NCBI RefSeq assembly: GCF_004193775.1
Contig: NC_041016.1
Span: 46,190,767 to 46,254,766 of the forward strand
Length of the DNA stretch: 64,000 nucleotides
From: Glycine soja
Lineage: Eukaryota > Streptophyta > Magnoliopsida > Fabales > Fabaceae
Direction of reading: 5' to 3'
Shown: in pieces, positions 35,705 through 47,400 of the stretch
Position numbering within the stretch: position 1 is the stretch's first letter
How the letters are laid out: each line of letters begins with the position of its first letter
Notes under the pieces: model-generated
Seen by the model: only the letters and a program-made list of their open reading frames with translations
What the model was told of the DNA's origin: nothing
The model's database searches: none
Made by a program: the position numbers and the translations under genes

Positions 35705-36740
35705 ATGGCAACACCCCGGAGATCCCCTCCACCTCCAGATTCTCCTAGCGCAATCACAAAAAGGAAGACTAGACAAACTACCAGGCTGCGAAGGTTGACT
35801 GGCAGAAGCTTGGATCAACCACGACCAACTGTCAACATCAACCCTATTACTGGTAGAGGATCTGGCCCTCATAAAGAAAAATTTCTTAGTTACCTGGGGT
35901 TAGTGGTGCGGGAGAAAATTCCTATTGTGCATTCTACTTGGAAAGATGTCCCCGAAAGTCTAAAAATTATTATATGGGAGGACATTTTGGTAAGTGCACT
36001 TAAGTAACCAATTTGGTTTTCTTTATTTTTGATGCAGGTGCAAATGTGGTTAATGCAATAACTATTTCAAAACTATTTATTATTTAAGGGTAAATTTTAC
36101 ATCCCTGAAGGAACATCTGCCAAGAAGAAGGTGATGTCCACAGTTGCGACCAGATAGAGGCAATTTAAGTCCTCCCTCACCATCAGATATGTATACGCTA
36201 ACAAAGACGATCAACAAAAAAATGATCCATCTGCTAAGTATGGTTTGGATCGAGAAACATGGGAACAATTTGCAAAGACTCGACCGACCCCTACTTGGCA
36301 GGTTTGAATTTAATTATTTTTACACAACATTTAACTTAGGTAATTTTTGTTAAAGTCATTATTTACTGAATTGTATTTGTAAATACGGACATGGAATACG
36401 CAAAAAAGCACAGGAAATACAAAAATTCAACGACTCTCCCTACTTACTGTCTCATGGAGGGTACGATGTGCTTGAAAAAAATTGATGGCCGAGAAAACAA
36501 AGACAAGATTGAATCATGTTGAGTTTACTGAAAATACAGATATGGTCGTCGCCCCTCCATCCCCCATTGCAAGACATGTCAAGTGGAAGATGGCTAGAAC
36601 AAACAAATATGGCCAAATGACATCTATAGCAGCTCAAGAAATCTTTGACAAAATTGTAGGTTCAATATATGACACATTTTTAAATTTCAATAATCCCTCT
36701 TCTAATCACACTTATGAGTTTTTTTGTGTCATTGTGACGG
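35705..36740 (+). pseudogene. CACTA second ORF: plant transposase (Ptta/En-Spm type) domain
   Basis: Second gene of the CACTA element, 140 bp after the TNP2 stop. ATG 35705 follows an acceptor-like TATGCAG. Exon 1 (to about 35991) has a basic N-terminus (ITKRKTRQTTRLRRL), then NPITGRGSGPHKEKFLSYLG and IPIVHSTWKDVPESLK. Exon 2, after an intron ending TTATTTAAG, has KFYIPEGTSAKKKVM and YGLDRETWEQFAKTRPTPTW; an in-frame TAG (near 36156) interrupts it. Exon 3 (about 36393-36660) has QEIQKFNDSPYLLSHGGYD, PPSPIARHVKWKMARTNKYG and SIAAQEIFDKI. These are hallmarks of the domain found next to TNP2 in plant CACTA elements. The role is unproven here; in En/Spm the second protein binds subterminal repeats. 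Confidence 0.8.
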
Positions 36741-36754
36741 GATGATTTACAGGA

Positions 36755-38470
36755 ACAAACAACACATAGAACATTTGTCCCACATGGTCGTCAAGACATT
36801 CTCAACACTGTGCTTGGCAGTCCAAAGCATCCTGGTCGTGTTCGTGTAGCTGGACATGGTGTCACCATAGGTAATTTTTGGACAGCATGCCAGTGGCTCC
36901 AACAGTTCTTCGGCAATGATCACCCCATATCAATTGGTGGAAATCATAGGAAATCTAAAGCAAGAGTGGAGGAGAGAGGTAGTAGATGAAAACAAACGGA
37001 CTATGGACATAATGAAAAAGGAGTTGGATGCGATCAAGACTGAGTTATCCCAAATTCAAATGTAACACTCAGCCCTTGTTAGACCACTTAACCCTGATGT
37101 ATTGGTTGCACGTGTTAGCACCAAAGAAAGTTGTGTTGAAGCTGCTGCAAATGTTGTTGCTAAGGACCGGTCTGCAGTTGATGAAACTACTATGGGCAAG
37201 TAAGGGTCTGCAGATGATGTGGTAAGGGTCTGTGTTCTGACTATTTACAATGGTGACGCTAGGGTCCCATTTCCCACGTCAGAGATTCAGTATGTCAGGG
37301 AGGCGAGTAACACATTCATTGGATGACCTACACATCTTGTGAAACCTATATCTGATGTAAGTAATTTAATTTTCACCTTGCTTCATGTCATTTAAATTGC
37401 ATTGGTAATACCTACTTTTTGATTAAATTTAATACTTATTTTCTTTAACCATATAGGATTCAAATCATAATGTGCAGAAGCCAGATAGACGTGTTGATCA
37501 GGTAGAAGTTGCTGCTGAATCTAGTGGAATTGCCGTGGGAAGGGAGCCAATTTGGACTTCCAAATATTGGGGCAAAATTTTTCACACACATGCTGATGTA
37601 GCAGAAATAATATCAGGTCACAAGTGTTTAAGCATATCTATATTGCAGTTTTGGATCATGTAAGCCATTTAACTACAACCTTTAGGTTTGATTACCTTAT
37701 AACCAACATTTTTATATCTAATAAATTAACAATATTCATTTCCTTGTCTTCGAAATAGTTTTAAGGATGAGTGCGGTAGAAGCAGAGGTGATGGGTCACT
37801 GTATGGTTTCCTTGAGCCTCAGTCGATACACAATGCTAAGGACAGATGTGAACAATGCCAACAATACATTCAAACATGGGTCAAGGAATCACAATGACAA
37901 TTGTACTTAGGAGCTTACTTGCATCAGTAAGTTCAACTTTTGTTCTAATTTAGGAAATTATTTGGTTGAAGAATTACCTAATTATAATTGTCAACTTCAG
38001 GGCACATTGGCAACTATTTGTTCTGTGTACAAGGGAAAACATGGTTGTTTGGTTTTGTTCTCTGCGGAAGAAGCCTAATATTAACATCCAAGTTGTAATT
38101 AACAGGTTCTATTCAAATATACAAATGATGGTCTTTGGAATTGTTGTTAGATATATAGGAAAAATGTTTGTCATATATATGGTTTTTTATATTTTTTTTT
38201 ACTTGGGCAATGAAGATAATAACTAGTTCTTTCGAAGGTATGTCTGATCAAGCTGCACCTCGATGGGTTGAACCCAAGGTTAGAAATTATTTAATCAATA
38301 CCTATTTTCACTAAACCCCTTTGTAATTTTTTAAGGATTGAATGTTAAATATATTTTTCCTGTTAAATTTAGAGTCATGTTCAAACCGGAGGGTACAAGT
38401 GTGGATATTATGTCATGCATTGAATGTGGTGCATAGTTACTGTCGGTTTGAAGGATGAGTGGAACAAGGT
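36755..38470 (+). pseudogene. CACTA ORF C-terminal part with Ulp1-like protease domain
   Basis: Continuation of the second gene in several exons: FVPHGRQDILNTVLGSPKHP and GRVRVAGHGVT (about 36775-36870), RVDQVEVAAESSGIAVGREP and YWGKIFHTHADVAEIISGHK (37480-37625), AHWQLFVLCTRENMVVWFCS (37995-38060) and a tail with GGYKCGYYVMH (about 38385-38420). The H-W-xLxV pattern followed later by a Cys in a GYKCGYY context is how the His and Cys of the Ulp1/SUMO-protease-like (C48) fold appear in plant CACTA proteins. Stops and frameshifts disable it, and an LTR sequence begins at 38495 inside the following intron, so the last exon is missing or displaced. Confidence 0.72.
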
Positions 38471-38494
38471 AAATTTCCTACTTCAAATTTCAAT

Positions 38495-40482
38495 TGTTAC
38501 GGGAGTGTATTTAGCAAAGTGGGGTGTGTGTAAATAAACCGTTGCACTCTAATTTCATCCGAGGACCATTGTTGATCGCTTCGGAAGGCTTAACACTCAT
38601 CGCGGTGGAATCAGTAAAGTTTCGTGAGATTTCGGAAAGAAAACAGCCAAAACCACAAAAACGAGGGCTGAACTTATCAAGATAAGGGTGTAAATAGCAA
38701 TTTGAATCTAGGCCCTTCCGGGACATTTTGGAAGTTGGGTTGCTTAAGGAGGAAGCAACTGGGCGGCAAGCTCCTCCACGTTTTGTTGAAAAATGATTTT
38801 CAAGGCTTCTGTAATGCTTCCATAAAATTTCTGAAAACCTTGGGTAAGCATATTTCACTTAATATTGATGAAAGAGAAGAGAAAAAAAGATGAAAATCAA
38901 ATCCGAAAAACTTCCGTAAGGCTTCCGTAACTTTTCCGCAAAGTACGTAAAGGGGGGTGAACTTAGTAATTGGGGTGCGCTTAGAAATCTTCCTCAAGAA
39001 GCCTATGGGCGGCAACCACCTCTCTTTTTCCATATAAATAGATGAGGGGGGCTGTTACAAAAATGTTCATGACCCTTAGGCTATGCATTTCGACTATTTT
39101 GGGTAAGAAAACACGTTTCCGCGAACAAAAATCGAGTCGAAGTGCTTTCGTAACGCTTCCGAGACATTCCCGTGAGCAAATTTGTGAAGATTTTCCTCCG
39201 TTCTTCGTTCGTTCTTCATTCTTCAATCGGTAAGTGTTTGAATCCGAGACTTTCAATTCATTTCTTGTTTTGTTTGCTTTCATCTTCTTATCGTTCACTT
39301 TCGATTTTCTTTTCTTTCGTTTTTAACGTGCTTTAACTGTTTATTTAAGTCGTTATTTGGCCTAATAAATGATAAAATGAATTTTAACCGATCATTTGCA
39401 TTGTAATCTCGTTTAATCACTGTTAAAGCAAAATCTAACCAATCATTCACACTGTAACCTCGGTTAAACCAAAAAAGGAAAAATAATAATAAAATAATCA
39501 AAATATCTTGGAAAAAAATAATAATAAAATAAATCAAAAAAATCAATCGGACATTTTTCTTTGAAAGTTTCCTTGAATGAATTTACTAATAACCAAAGTG
39601 AAGCTAAGGCTAAAATCAACTCATAAATCAAGTTTTGTCCGCAAAAATCACTAAAAACCGTTTTAAGGTCAAACACCTTAAATGGTCTTTGCTTTTATCG
39701 GTTAACATGAACCGTTCAAAAGCATAAAATCAAGACGTAACTTTACCGCTTTTGCAAGAACTACGTAGGTCTGATTTCCTCATCGCAATTGAGGATACGT
39801 AGGAGCAAAAGCCCCGCTTTTGTCGACCACCCCAAGAGATCGTTAATGGTCCAACGCCTTAACGTTCCTCTCCTTTCAAAAACCAAGAGATCATTAATGG
39901 TCCAACGCCTTAACGTTTCTCTCCTTTCAAAACCAGGAGATCATTAATGGTCCAATGCCTTAACGTTTTCTCCTTTCAAAAGAATCAAAAGATCGTTTAA
40001 TGGTCCAATGCCTCAAACAACTTTTGTGCGGTTAAAATCGATCTTGCAGATAAAGATCAAAACAACTTAACCAACGTTTAGTTCTGAAAGAACTACGTAG
40101 GTCTGATTTCTTCATCACAATTGAGGAATACGTAGGAGCAAGGGAAATACCCTTGTCGACCACAAAAAGATAAAAAATACAAAAGGCATAAAAAGACATA
40201 AAAACGTAAAAAAGGGAAAATAAAACAAATCGAAGACATGATATTGCACATTGGTTAAAGGCTGTCGTCCCTTGTGACGGATGCATGGGGTGCTAATACC
40301 TTCCCCGTGCGTAAAAATAACTCCCGGACCTTTCGCAAATTAAAGTTCGTAGACTACACCTTTCCGGTTTTTCCGACGTTTTTCTCAAATAAACGTTGGT
40401 GGCGACTCTGCGCATTTTCCTTTCTTGGAAGACGCACCCGTGAGCCCCGCGTCGCCCTCCCGCCGAAGGGTAGGTTGTGACA
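38495..40482. repeat. Solo LTR of a large gypsy-type element (probable)
   Basis: A stretch of about 2 kb starting TGTTACGGG and ending GGTTGTGACA, without coding capacity. It contains two copies of ACTACGTAGGTCTGATTT followed by GAGGA(A)TACGTAGGAGCAA (39760-39810 and 40090-40142), which I associate with LTRs of large legume gypsy/Ogre-like elements. It also has four imperfect units of about 50 bp around GATCATTAATGGTCCAACGC (39836-40010). No matching 5-bp flanks were seen (TCAAT versus ACTGG), so the borders may be off or the LTR may have recombined. It interrupts an intron of the Ulp1-like transposon gene. Confidence 0.6.
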
Positions 40483-41314
40483 ACTGGTAAATTCGAAACC
40501 TAACTTTCTTCTAGTTATCTTTAATATAGTATGGCTTTGTAACATTATTTATGTGAGACTTTTGCTTCTGTTGACTCCTACAAACAAAGACTTTGTGCTA
40601 ACTTTTAATGATAAGTCATCACCTGATCATGTGTATCAGGTGCTCCTTGCCTTAGTGCTATAAATATGACTGGGTTGAGCATGTCTATTGACTGCAATAG
40701 TCACTTGGCCTTGGCTATCCAGGTTCACATTTGTGAATTTTAAAATTAAAATAAAAAGATTAGGTGCTAGGTTTTAACACTCTTCCCTTCCCCTTGTGCA
40801 ACTCTTTATTACATGGATTATTGACATGAAACTATGTTTTTTTTTATTAACAAGCAACACTAGAAACATATAGGAAACTATATGTAAGTTTTGTTGTTAC
40901 TGAAAATGATTACTGATTACCTTTCCAGTTGGCATGGTTAGACACATGTGTTTGAAAATTTGAATATTAGGTCTTGTTGGGTAACAGAAGCTAGCTGACT
41001 TGTTCAAGTTCAATTTAACCTTTTACTATGTCTAATGATGTTCCCTCATCACTGCTGGAGTGAATAGCTGGTTTGCTGTCAAGAATTTCAAATGTGGAGG
41101 CTGCAGAATCTTTGGCCTTCTTAGTATCTAGAGACAAGCCACTAGTCTGGGAAACAACAACTGTTGTAATTGTTAAGCCAAAGAAAACAACATGTTTTTT
41201 TCGCCTTTTCCCATTGAACTGTGTGGCTAATTTTATATCAAGCAAGAGAATTTGTTGTTTTTCCATGTGTAACATTATCCATTTTGTAACTTGGTAATGA
41301 TTTGTTTGTTCCAG
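40483..41314. other. Element interior, no recognised gene
   Basis: AT-rich; no coding region I can support. It may hold intron sequence of the KCBP fragment that follows. Confidence 0.4.
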
Positions 41315-42696
41315 CACGCCATCAACTATGTCAATGGTTGTTCCAATAGAACTAGGTGGAGTTGTACCCTTGATCAACAGATTCCAGGTGAAAAAATTTA
41401 TTTTTAATCTAGACATAAATATAATTCTTGAAATCTTATTGTTTCCCTATTTCCTTTGTATGTCAATGATTTGTCTGACTAATATTCCAAAGTTTGAAAC
41501 TGTAGGGAAACTGTACAAGCAAAGTTTGAAATGACCAGAACTCCGACATGAACTTTTTCTTCAAATATCAAAGCAAACAAGAAATAACCCTGAGAGGTAT
41601 GCAACATTTAGATTCAGTATTGAGTGTCATGTTTTGTCAATTTTGGCCTTTAATCATTACAAGTATATCCACTGTGTTTTTTGCTCATTGATATGTGTCT
41701 GTCAAAAATAGACAATACTTGATTAAAGCATAGGACCTCATGTATTTGTGTGCATCCTCAATGTCTCCTAGTAAAGATATTAGCAGTTATCTATCAGAAT
41801 ACATTCATACCATAGCAAATGGTGTGGCTACTGATTCTGAGATTCAAGTCCTTGCATTAAATACATTAAATGCTTTTAAACATTCTGTCAAGGTTGGTCC
41901 CAGACATATAATTCCTGGACGTGAGGAGATTTTTTGCTGTGTTGACTGTGTGACTATATTTTTACTGTTTTAGGCAACTAACTGTTTTGATGAACAAATA
42001 GCCATTCTGCTCTGTTTTTTGCATCAGGTTACTGCTTTGTTGTGTTATACATAGGCAGATTACTTTTGTAACATAATCTCATTATCTGTATTTTTGTTTC
42101 TTCTACTTGATGTGTTCTTTTCATTGCATGACATATTTAGTAGCTGCTAAATTGCAACATTCTATTCTTAAACTTTTTTCATAAATAGAACAATGTATTT
42201 GGTTAATTAACTTAATTTTCTTAAAAGGATGCTATATGGTGTTTGTCCGTTTACTTATATTTGAAGTTCTTCATACCTTAAACACTTATGTTTATACTTT
42301 ATACTACAAAGTTTATATCATTTTATTCCTTACCTCCAAGAACTTGCAGGGGTCATTAAACTATCAACTTACTCCAACTTTAGTCTATTTGAATGTCGTA
42401 AAGTTGTTACTCGCTCCAAAGCAGTTGATGTTGGGAATGGCATGTGTTTTTTCCTCTCCTTATTTTTGTTATATTGTAATCAAGTTGTAGTTAAATGTCT
42501 GACAACTCCTTTTATTGTTACTAAGAGGAGTACATTGGGTTAGATGCAAACAAATATATAGGGGATCTCCTGGAGAAATTCAAAGCCGCAAAGGATCGAA
42601 GTAAAGGAGAAATCTTGCACTGTAAACTGATATTCAAGAAAAAGTAATTTCGTGAGTCAGATAAAGCTATGGCAGAGCCTATGTTTGTGCAATTAT
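41315..42696 (+). pseudogene. Captured multi-exon fragment of KCBP kinesin (MyTH4-FERM part)
   Basis: Exons of kinesin-like calmodulin-binding protein (KCBP/ZWICHEL), a plant minus-end kinesin with an N-terminal MyTH4-FERM tail. Exon A 41315-41387 (MSMVVPIELGGVVPLINRFQ; acceptor TTCCAG, donor CAG-GTG). Exon B about 41506-41596 (GKLYKQSLK, then ELFLQISKQTRNNPER; donor GAG-GTATGC). Exon C about 41734-41930 (MYLCASSMSPSKDISSYLSE, VQVLALNTLNAF). Exon D about 42350-42437 (GVIKLSTYSNFSLFECRKVV). Exon E about 42520-42696 (EEYIGLDANKYIGDLL, KFKAAKDRSKGEILHCKL; donor TAT-GTAAGT). Order and introns match a genomic copy, not a cDNA. In-frame stops lie in exons B and E, and much of the region between B and C is deleted. 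The motor and calmodulin-binding parts are absent. Confidence 0.85.
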
Positions 42697-43509
42697 GTAA
42701 GTGGCTTTCAGTGTTAATTTGTTATTAACTACTTCATAACAGTGTTTAGTGCTATTTTAAATTTTATCCTTGTTAATGAACTTGTTAATTTATATTTTCT
42801 ATATCCTTATGACACTGACGGGATATGCTGTATTTCTATATCCTAGCAAATGAACTTGTTAATATCTATTTATTTGTCTTTGACCCTCAATTAGTGACAA
42901 TTATGAGAAATTTAATTTGTAATTGTACTTAATCTTTGTTGTACACATAACTTTAGTCATTTTTCACTTTTGTCTTAGTTTTAAATACCAAAATTCATAT
43001 TTGCTTCTAGCCTTACTTTATAGTAAATGAAATATATTGTTGGGTTTCTTTGTACTTTTTTCCTCCCCTTACAACAATATTTTTTTATGTCTTTAATTAG
43101 GAGAATCTGACCTTCATAGTATCATTGGTTCGATCTTTTATTTTATCCTATTGCCCCTATATTTTGCTCGAACAATAACCTTTGAACTTGCTCCTTCATT
43201 GCATAATTTGTTCAATTCACAGGGGACTAGCAGAGAAAGAATTGAGGGTGGAAGTAAACAATATTGCCCAAGTAATGTTGCAATGGGACTCAGTGTAACC
43301 ACCAAGAAGTACCATGTGTTGGAAGCAGGAACTCTCAGCGTCGCACATGCCTGTTAAAAGATGCGACGTCATTTAATGAGTCGCTTCTTCAAATCTAATG
43401 GTTCTGAACCAATTGAGGCATATATAACAAAGAACCCACACACACTTGCAAAAATAAAAAGAACCAAAAATCCAAAGTAACAACCTTATCTCTGTAGCCA
43501 TCAACACCA
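42697..43509. other. Spacer with possible small coding fragment
   Basis: Mostly AT-rich. At 43221-43320 (plus) a frame after a CACAG acceptor-like site encodes GLAEKELRVEVNNIAQVMLQ; I cannot assign it to a family. It may be another captured exon. Confidence 0.35.
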
Positions 43510-43820
43510 ATGGTCAAGGTCTACATAACTATTCTTTTTTCCTCTTTTTTTCTTCAATTTCCATCATTGTATCATTCTGGGTTTTGATTTTTTTTTTTTA
43601 TGTTCTGAATAGGAAGACAAAAAACCAGAGGAAAACAAAGTGGAGGAGAAAAAAGCAGAGGAAGAAGAAAAAGAAAGAAGAAGAGAAAAAGCCACAGGAA
43701 TCAAAAGATGATAAGGAATCTAAAGAGGAATCTACGCCGCCAGACATCGTGCTTAAAGTGTTCATGCACTGCGAAGGTTGTGCTTGCAAGGTTCGTCACT
43801 CCCTCAAAGGATTCCCAAGT
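43510..43820 (+). pseudogene. Captured HIPP (heavy-metal-associated isoprenylated protein) fragment
   Basis: Two exons of a HIPP-type metal-binding protein. Exon 1 is only ATG GTC AAG (43510-43518) with donor GTCTAC. Exon 2 starts at 43613 after TGAATAG and encodes the Lys/Glu-rich stretch (EDKKPEENKVEEKK) typical of HIPPs. After a frameshift it gives ESTPPDIVLKVFMHCEGCAC, the start of the heavy-metal-associated (HMA) fold with its metal-binding M-x-C-x2-C motif. The copy ends at KGFPS, where the intact family continues through the rest of the HMA domain. The C-terminal isoprenylation box is missing. The frameshift inside the Glu/Lys tract makes it a pseudogene. Confidence 0.82.
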
Positions 43821-44470
43821 TACAACCAATTTTCTTTATTTTCCCGGGCTGTGTTTTCTCCTTCTGGACTTGCATATCATCAATTAGATTGATTGCAACA
43901 TGGCATGTCAATGCAGGAAAACATTTACATTTTTTATGCTTAGTTTTGATTAGGCCCACATGACTCCCATTTATCTTTTATTTGCCTTTCCTTAAGAAAG
44001 TTTTATTAAGCCTACATGACACTTTTTTGGTGTTGAATTCATAAGGGTGAAACGTTAAGCAAACACCCAGGTCCATCCTTCCCATTGCCAAGACTAAAAT
44101 ATGTACAATTAGGGAAGTAGAGAGAAAATAACATTAGAGACACTAGAAGTTAATGTTTATTAAATGAATGCTATATTATACCTTTTGTAGAATCTCGTAG
44201 CGAGCAAGAGCATCACTTTTAACAGAATAACTACCTCATCATTCTCTTCAGAGTAACAAATCATATATAGAAATTTTGGAACTTCTACTTGTAGTTCCCT
44301 TCCGTAGATATCTTACCCACTTATTACACTCCTTATTTACTATGACTGGTGGCAGCTACCTTTTCATTGTCTCCAGGTGAGTGTAAAGTTTTGATTTTTA
44401 TTATTTTTGTGGGGATTTGTTACTGTTGTTTTTGTCGGGGTTTTGTCATTTTGACAAATTTTCTTTTATG
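43821..44470. other. Spacer
   Basis: No recognised gene; possibly intron sequence of the neighbouring captured genes. Confidence 0.4.
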
Positions 44471-44472
44471 TG

Positions 44473-47400
44473 TCAAGGTGGTGCCTATTGCTGTGTATAT
44501 GACTCTGGGGTTTGCCTTCTATGTCTTCTTTGCTCCTTTTCTTGGGAAGAAGATGTATATCAGTATGTTGTTATGGGTCTCTACACACCCCTGGTAACCC
44601 AATCTTCAACTTTTCACCTACTTTATGCTCATTTTACTGATTTCATGTGGGTTGGGGGAAAGTGTGATGAGATCTATTATTGTTGCTTTCTGATTCAAGG
44701 TTTTGGTTTCATGTGTCTCTAATCTTGATGTCCAATTTGGGTTCCTTTTCGTTTTCTATTATTTTTATTTTTAGTTTATTTTGGGCTTACCATTTACATG
44801 GTGTTCAATATAATGTTGTATGGAGTTGTCTCTACATAGCTTATGAGTGGCCCATTTTCCTGCTTATTATCCATTCCTTAATTAAATTATCCTCTTCTCA
44901 ATTACTATTAAATTGCTGATACATGTACAGTAACCCCTTTGTTGAATCTGGGACATGTTCAAGTGTTAATGGAATATAACTTGAATGTTCAATCTGGTGA
45001 CATTCAATTTTGCAATGGCTTCAACATTATGCTTAATTTTTACAGCCTCAATGTATGAATATGGGTGACATTTAAGCAGATGTGGAAGTTGGAATTATAT
45101 TATGTATGTTTTCCGATGACATATCCATGGATGACGGAGATAGCTTTTGTCTGCTGGTCATTATGCCAATTGCCAACTGAACCATCAACATCGTCTTGAA
45201 CCTTTCACTTTTAAGATTTTAACAAAAATGTGGAATTAGACCAATACACAAACATTATACTATTAATAATAGATAAAGGAAAATGTGTTTCGTATAAAAA
45301 TTAGCAGTTTCGTACAAAAATTAGCAGTTTCGTACAACTGTTTTAACATAGCATACCACTAACAATTGCAACTTAGTGGTGGTTCTGTTTGGAGATCATT
45401 GCAGATAATGGTTTAGGTGGTCTCTTGAGAATTTAGAATTTTCATTTACGTAATTGCTAAGTTAAATGAGAGTTTTAGGGAAACTCATTGGATATCATTA
45501 TAGAGCTTCTTGGTAAAATGAATTGTTTTCCTTAATGAGCCACGAGACCATAAGCTGCAAAAAAATGTTTGAATTCGTTTGGGTAGTCTGTGGAACCAAT
45601 GTCTTCCAAGGTTATTTTGATGATGCCAAAGAATCAAGAATCAAGCAAAATCCAAATATTCAAGAATCAAGTTTCAAGAATCAAGATTCAAGATTCAAGA
45701 ATCAAGTTTCAAGAATCAAGATTCAAGAATAATCAAAATCAAGATTCAAGACTCAAGATTCAAGAATCAAGGGAAGACTCAATCAAGATAAGTACTAAAA
45801 TGTTTTTTCAAAACATTGAGTAGCACAAGAAGTTTTCACAAAATCATTACCAAAGAGTTTTACTCTCTGGTAATCGATTACCAGAAGGTAGTAATCAATT
45901 ACCAGTGTTTTAAAATGTTAAGATTTCAAATTTCAAGAGTTACAACTTATGTTTAAACAGTTTTAAAGTATTTTAAACTTGTGTAATCGATTACACAATA
46001 CTTGTAATCGATTACCAGAGCTTCTAAGCGTTTTAATTTTCAAAATTCAAAATAAAGAGTCACATCTGTTGATGTGTAATCGATTACACCTTAATGGTAA
46101 TAGATCACCAGTGATTGATTTTGAAAAATACATTTCCAAAAGTCACAATTCTTCAAGTGACTTATTTCTGAAGATTCTTTCAAAAGTCACAACTTTTTAA
46201 GTGACTAGTTTTAAAGAAATTGCTAAGAGTCACAAGCTTTGACTTGAGTCATCAAGAGATTATAAATATGCGACCATGGCATGAGTTTCAATAACAATCA
46301 ATAATCAATCATCTTTGAATCATCTATCTTTTACATCATCTTCTTTCAACATCCTTGAATCAATCTTTCAACATCTCTCAATATCTTCTTTCATCTCTTT
46401 CAACACTTTTAATAGAACTTTCTAATTCATTTCTCTTCATCTTTCTAAAAGTTTTTGTTCAACACTTTCTCTTCCAAGAAAAGTTCTTTGATCAAAAACT
46501 TGTGTTATTCATCTTTTTCATTCTCTTCTCCCTTTTCCAAAAGAACGAAGGACTAACCGCTAGAATTCTTTTGTCTCTCTTCTCCCTTACAAAAGATTCA
46601 AAGGACTAACCGCCTGAGAATTCTTTTGATTCTTCCCTTTCCCTTAAGCAAAAGATTTCAAAGGACTAACTACCTGAGATATCTTTTGTTTCCCTCTTTA
46701 CAAAGATTCAAAGGACTAACCGCCTGAGAATTCTTTGTCCCAACACATCGGAGGGTACATCCTTTGTGGTACAAGTAGAGGATACATCTACTTGGGGATT
46801 GTTATACTGAGAACAAGAGAGGGTACATCTCTTGTGGATCAGTTCAAATGGAGGGTACATCCACTTGGTTTATCAAAGAGAACAAGGGAGGGTACATCCC
46901 TTGTGGATCTTTGTCTTATAAAGGATTTTACAAGGTTGAAAGAAATCTCAAGAACCGCAGGTTGCTTGGGGACTGGATGTAGGCACAGTTTATGGCCGAA
47001 TTAGTATAAATCTTGTGTTTGTCTTCTTCTTCCCTACTCTCTTTAATTTTCGCTGTGTACTTTTAATTATCACTTTTACTTTTGGTTAAGTTTCTATTTC
47101 TATTCTTTACTTTCTTAACTTAGTAGTAAAAGCCTAATTGAATCTAGTAACATTAAGAAGGATAGATTTTTAATTTGTCAAGACACGTTCATAATTAATT
47201 AAATCCCCCCTTCTTAATTATTCCGAGGCCACTTGATCCAACATAATCTGCATTAAACACTTAGTTAAGAAGGAATTCTCTGGCAAATTGACTACTGAAC
47301 TTCTGGTTTGTGTGTGCTATTTGTAATTATGATTTATGACATAATTATGGTGTAGTTTGATTTGATCCATGTATCCACAAGTCGAGAATGAACCCAAAAA

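Noticed and set aside
31930..38470. The plus-strand TNP2 region as a separate CACTA nested in the larger one
   Set aside because: I found no CACTA-type termini bounding it between 22,965 and 50,492, so it is more simply the giant element's own transposase.
38511..40545. Several 60-115 codon open frames on both strands
   Set aside because: They fall inside the non-coding LTR, overlap each other and match no retroelement protein.
41015..41416. 133-codon minus-strand open frame
   Set aside because: It lies opposite KCBP exon A and its intron; the plus-strand reading with splice sites explains the region better.
45620..46900. Regular repeats as a CRISPR array
   Set aside because: Units vary in length and have no unique spacers; this is plant LTR repeat structure.
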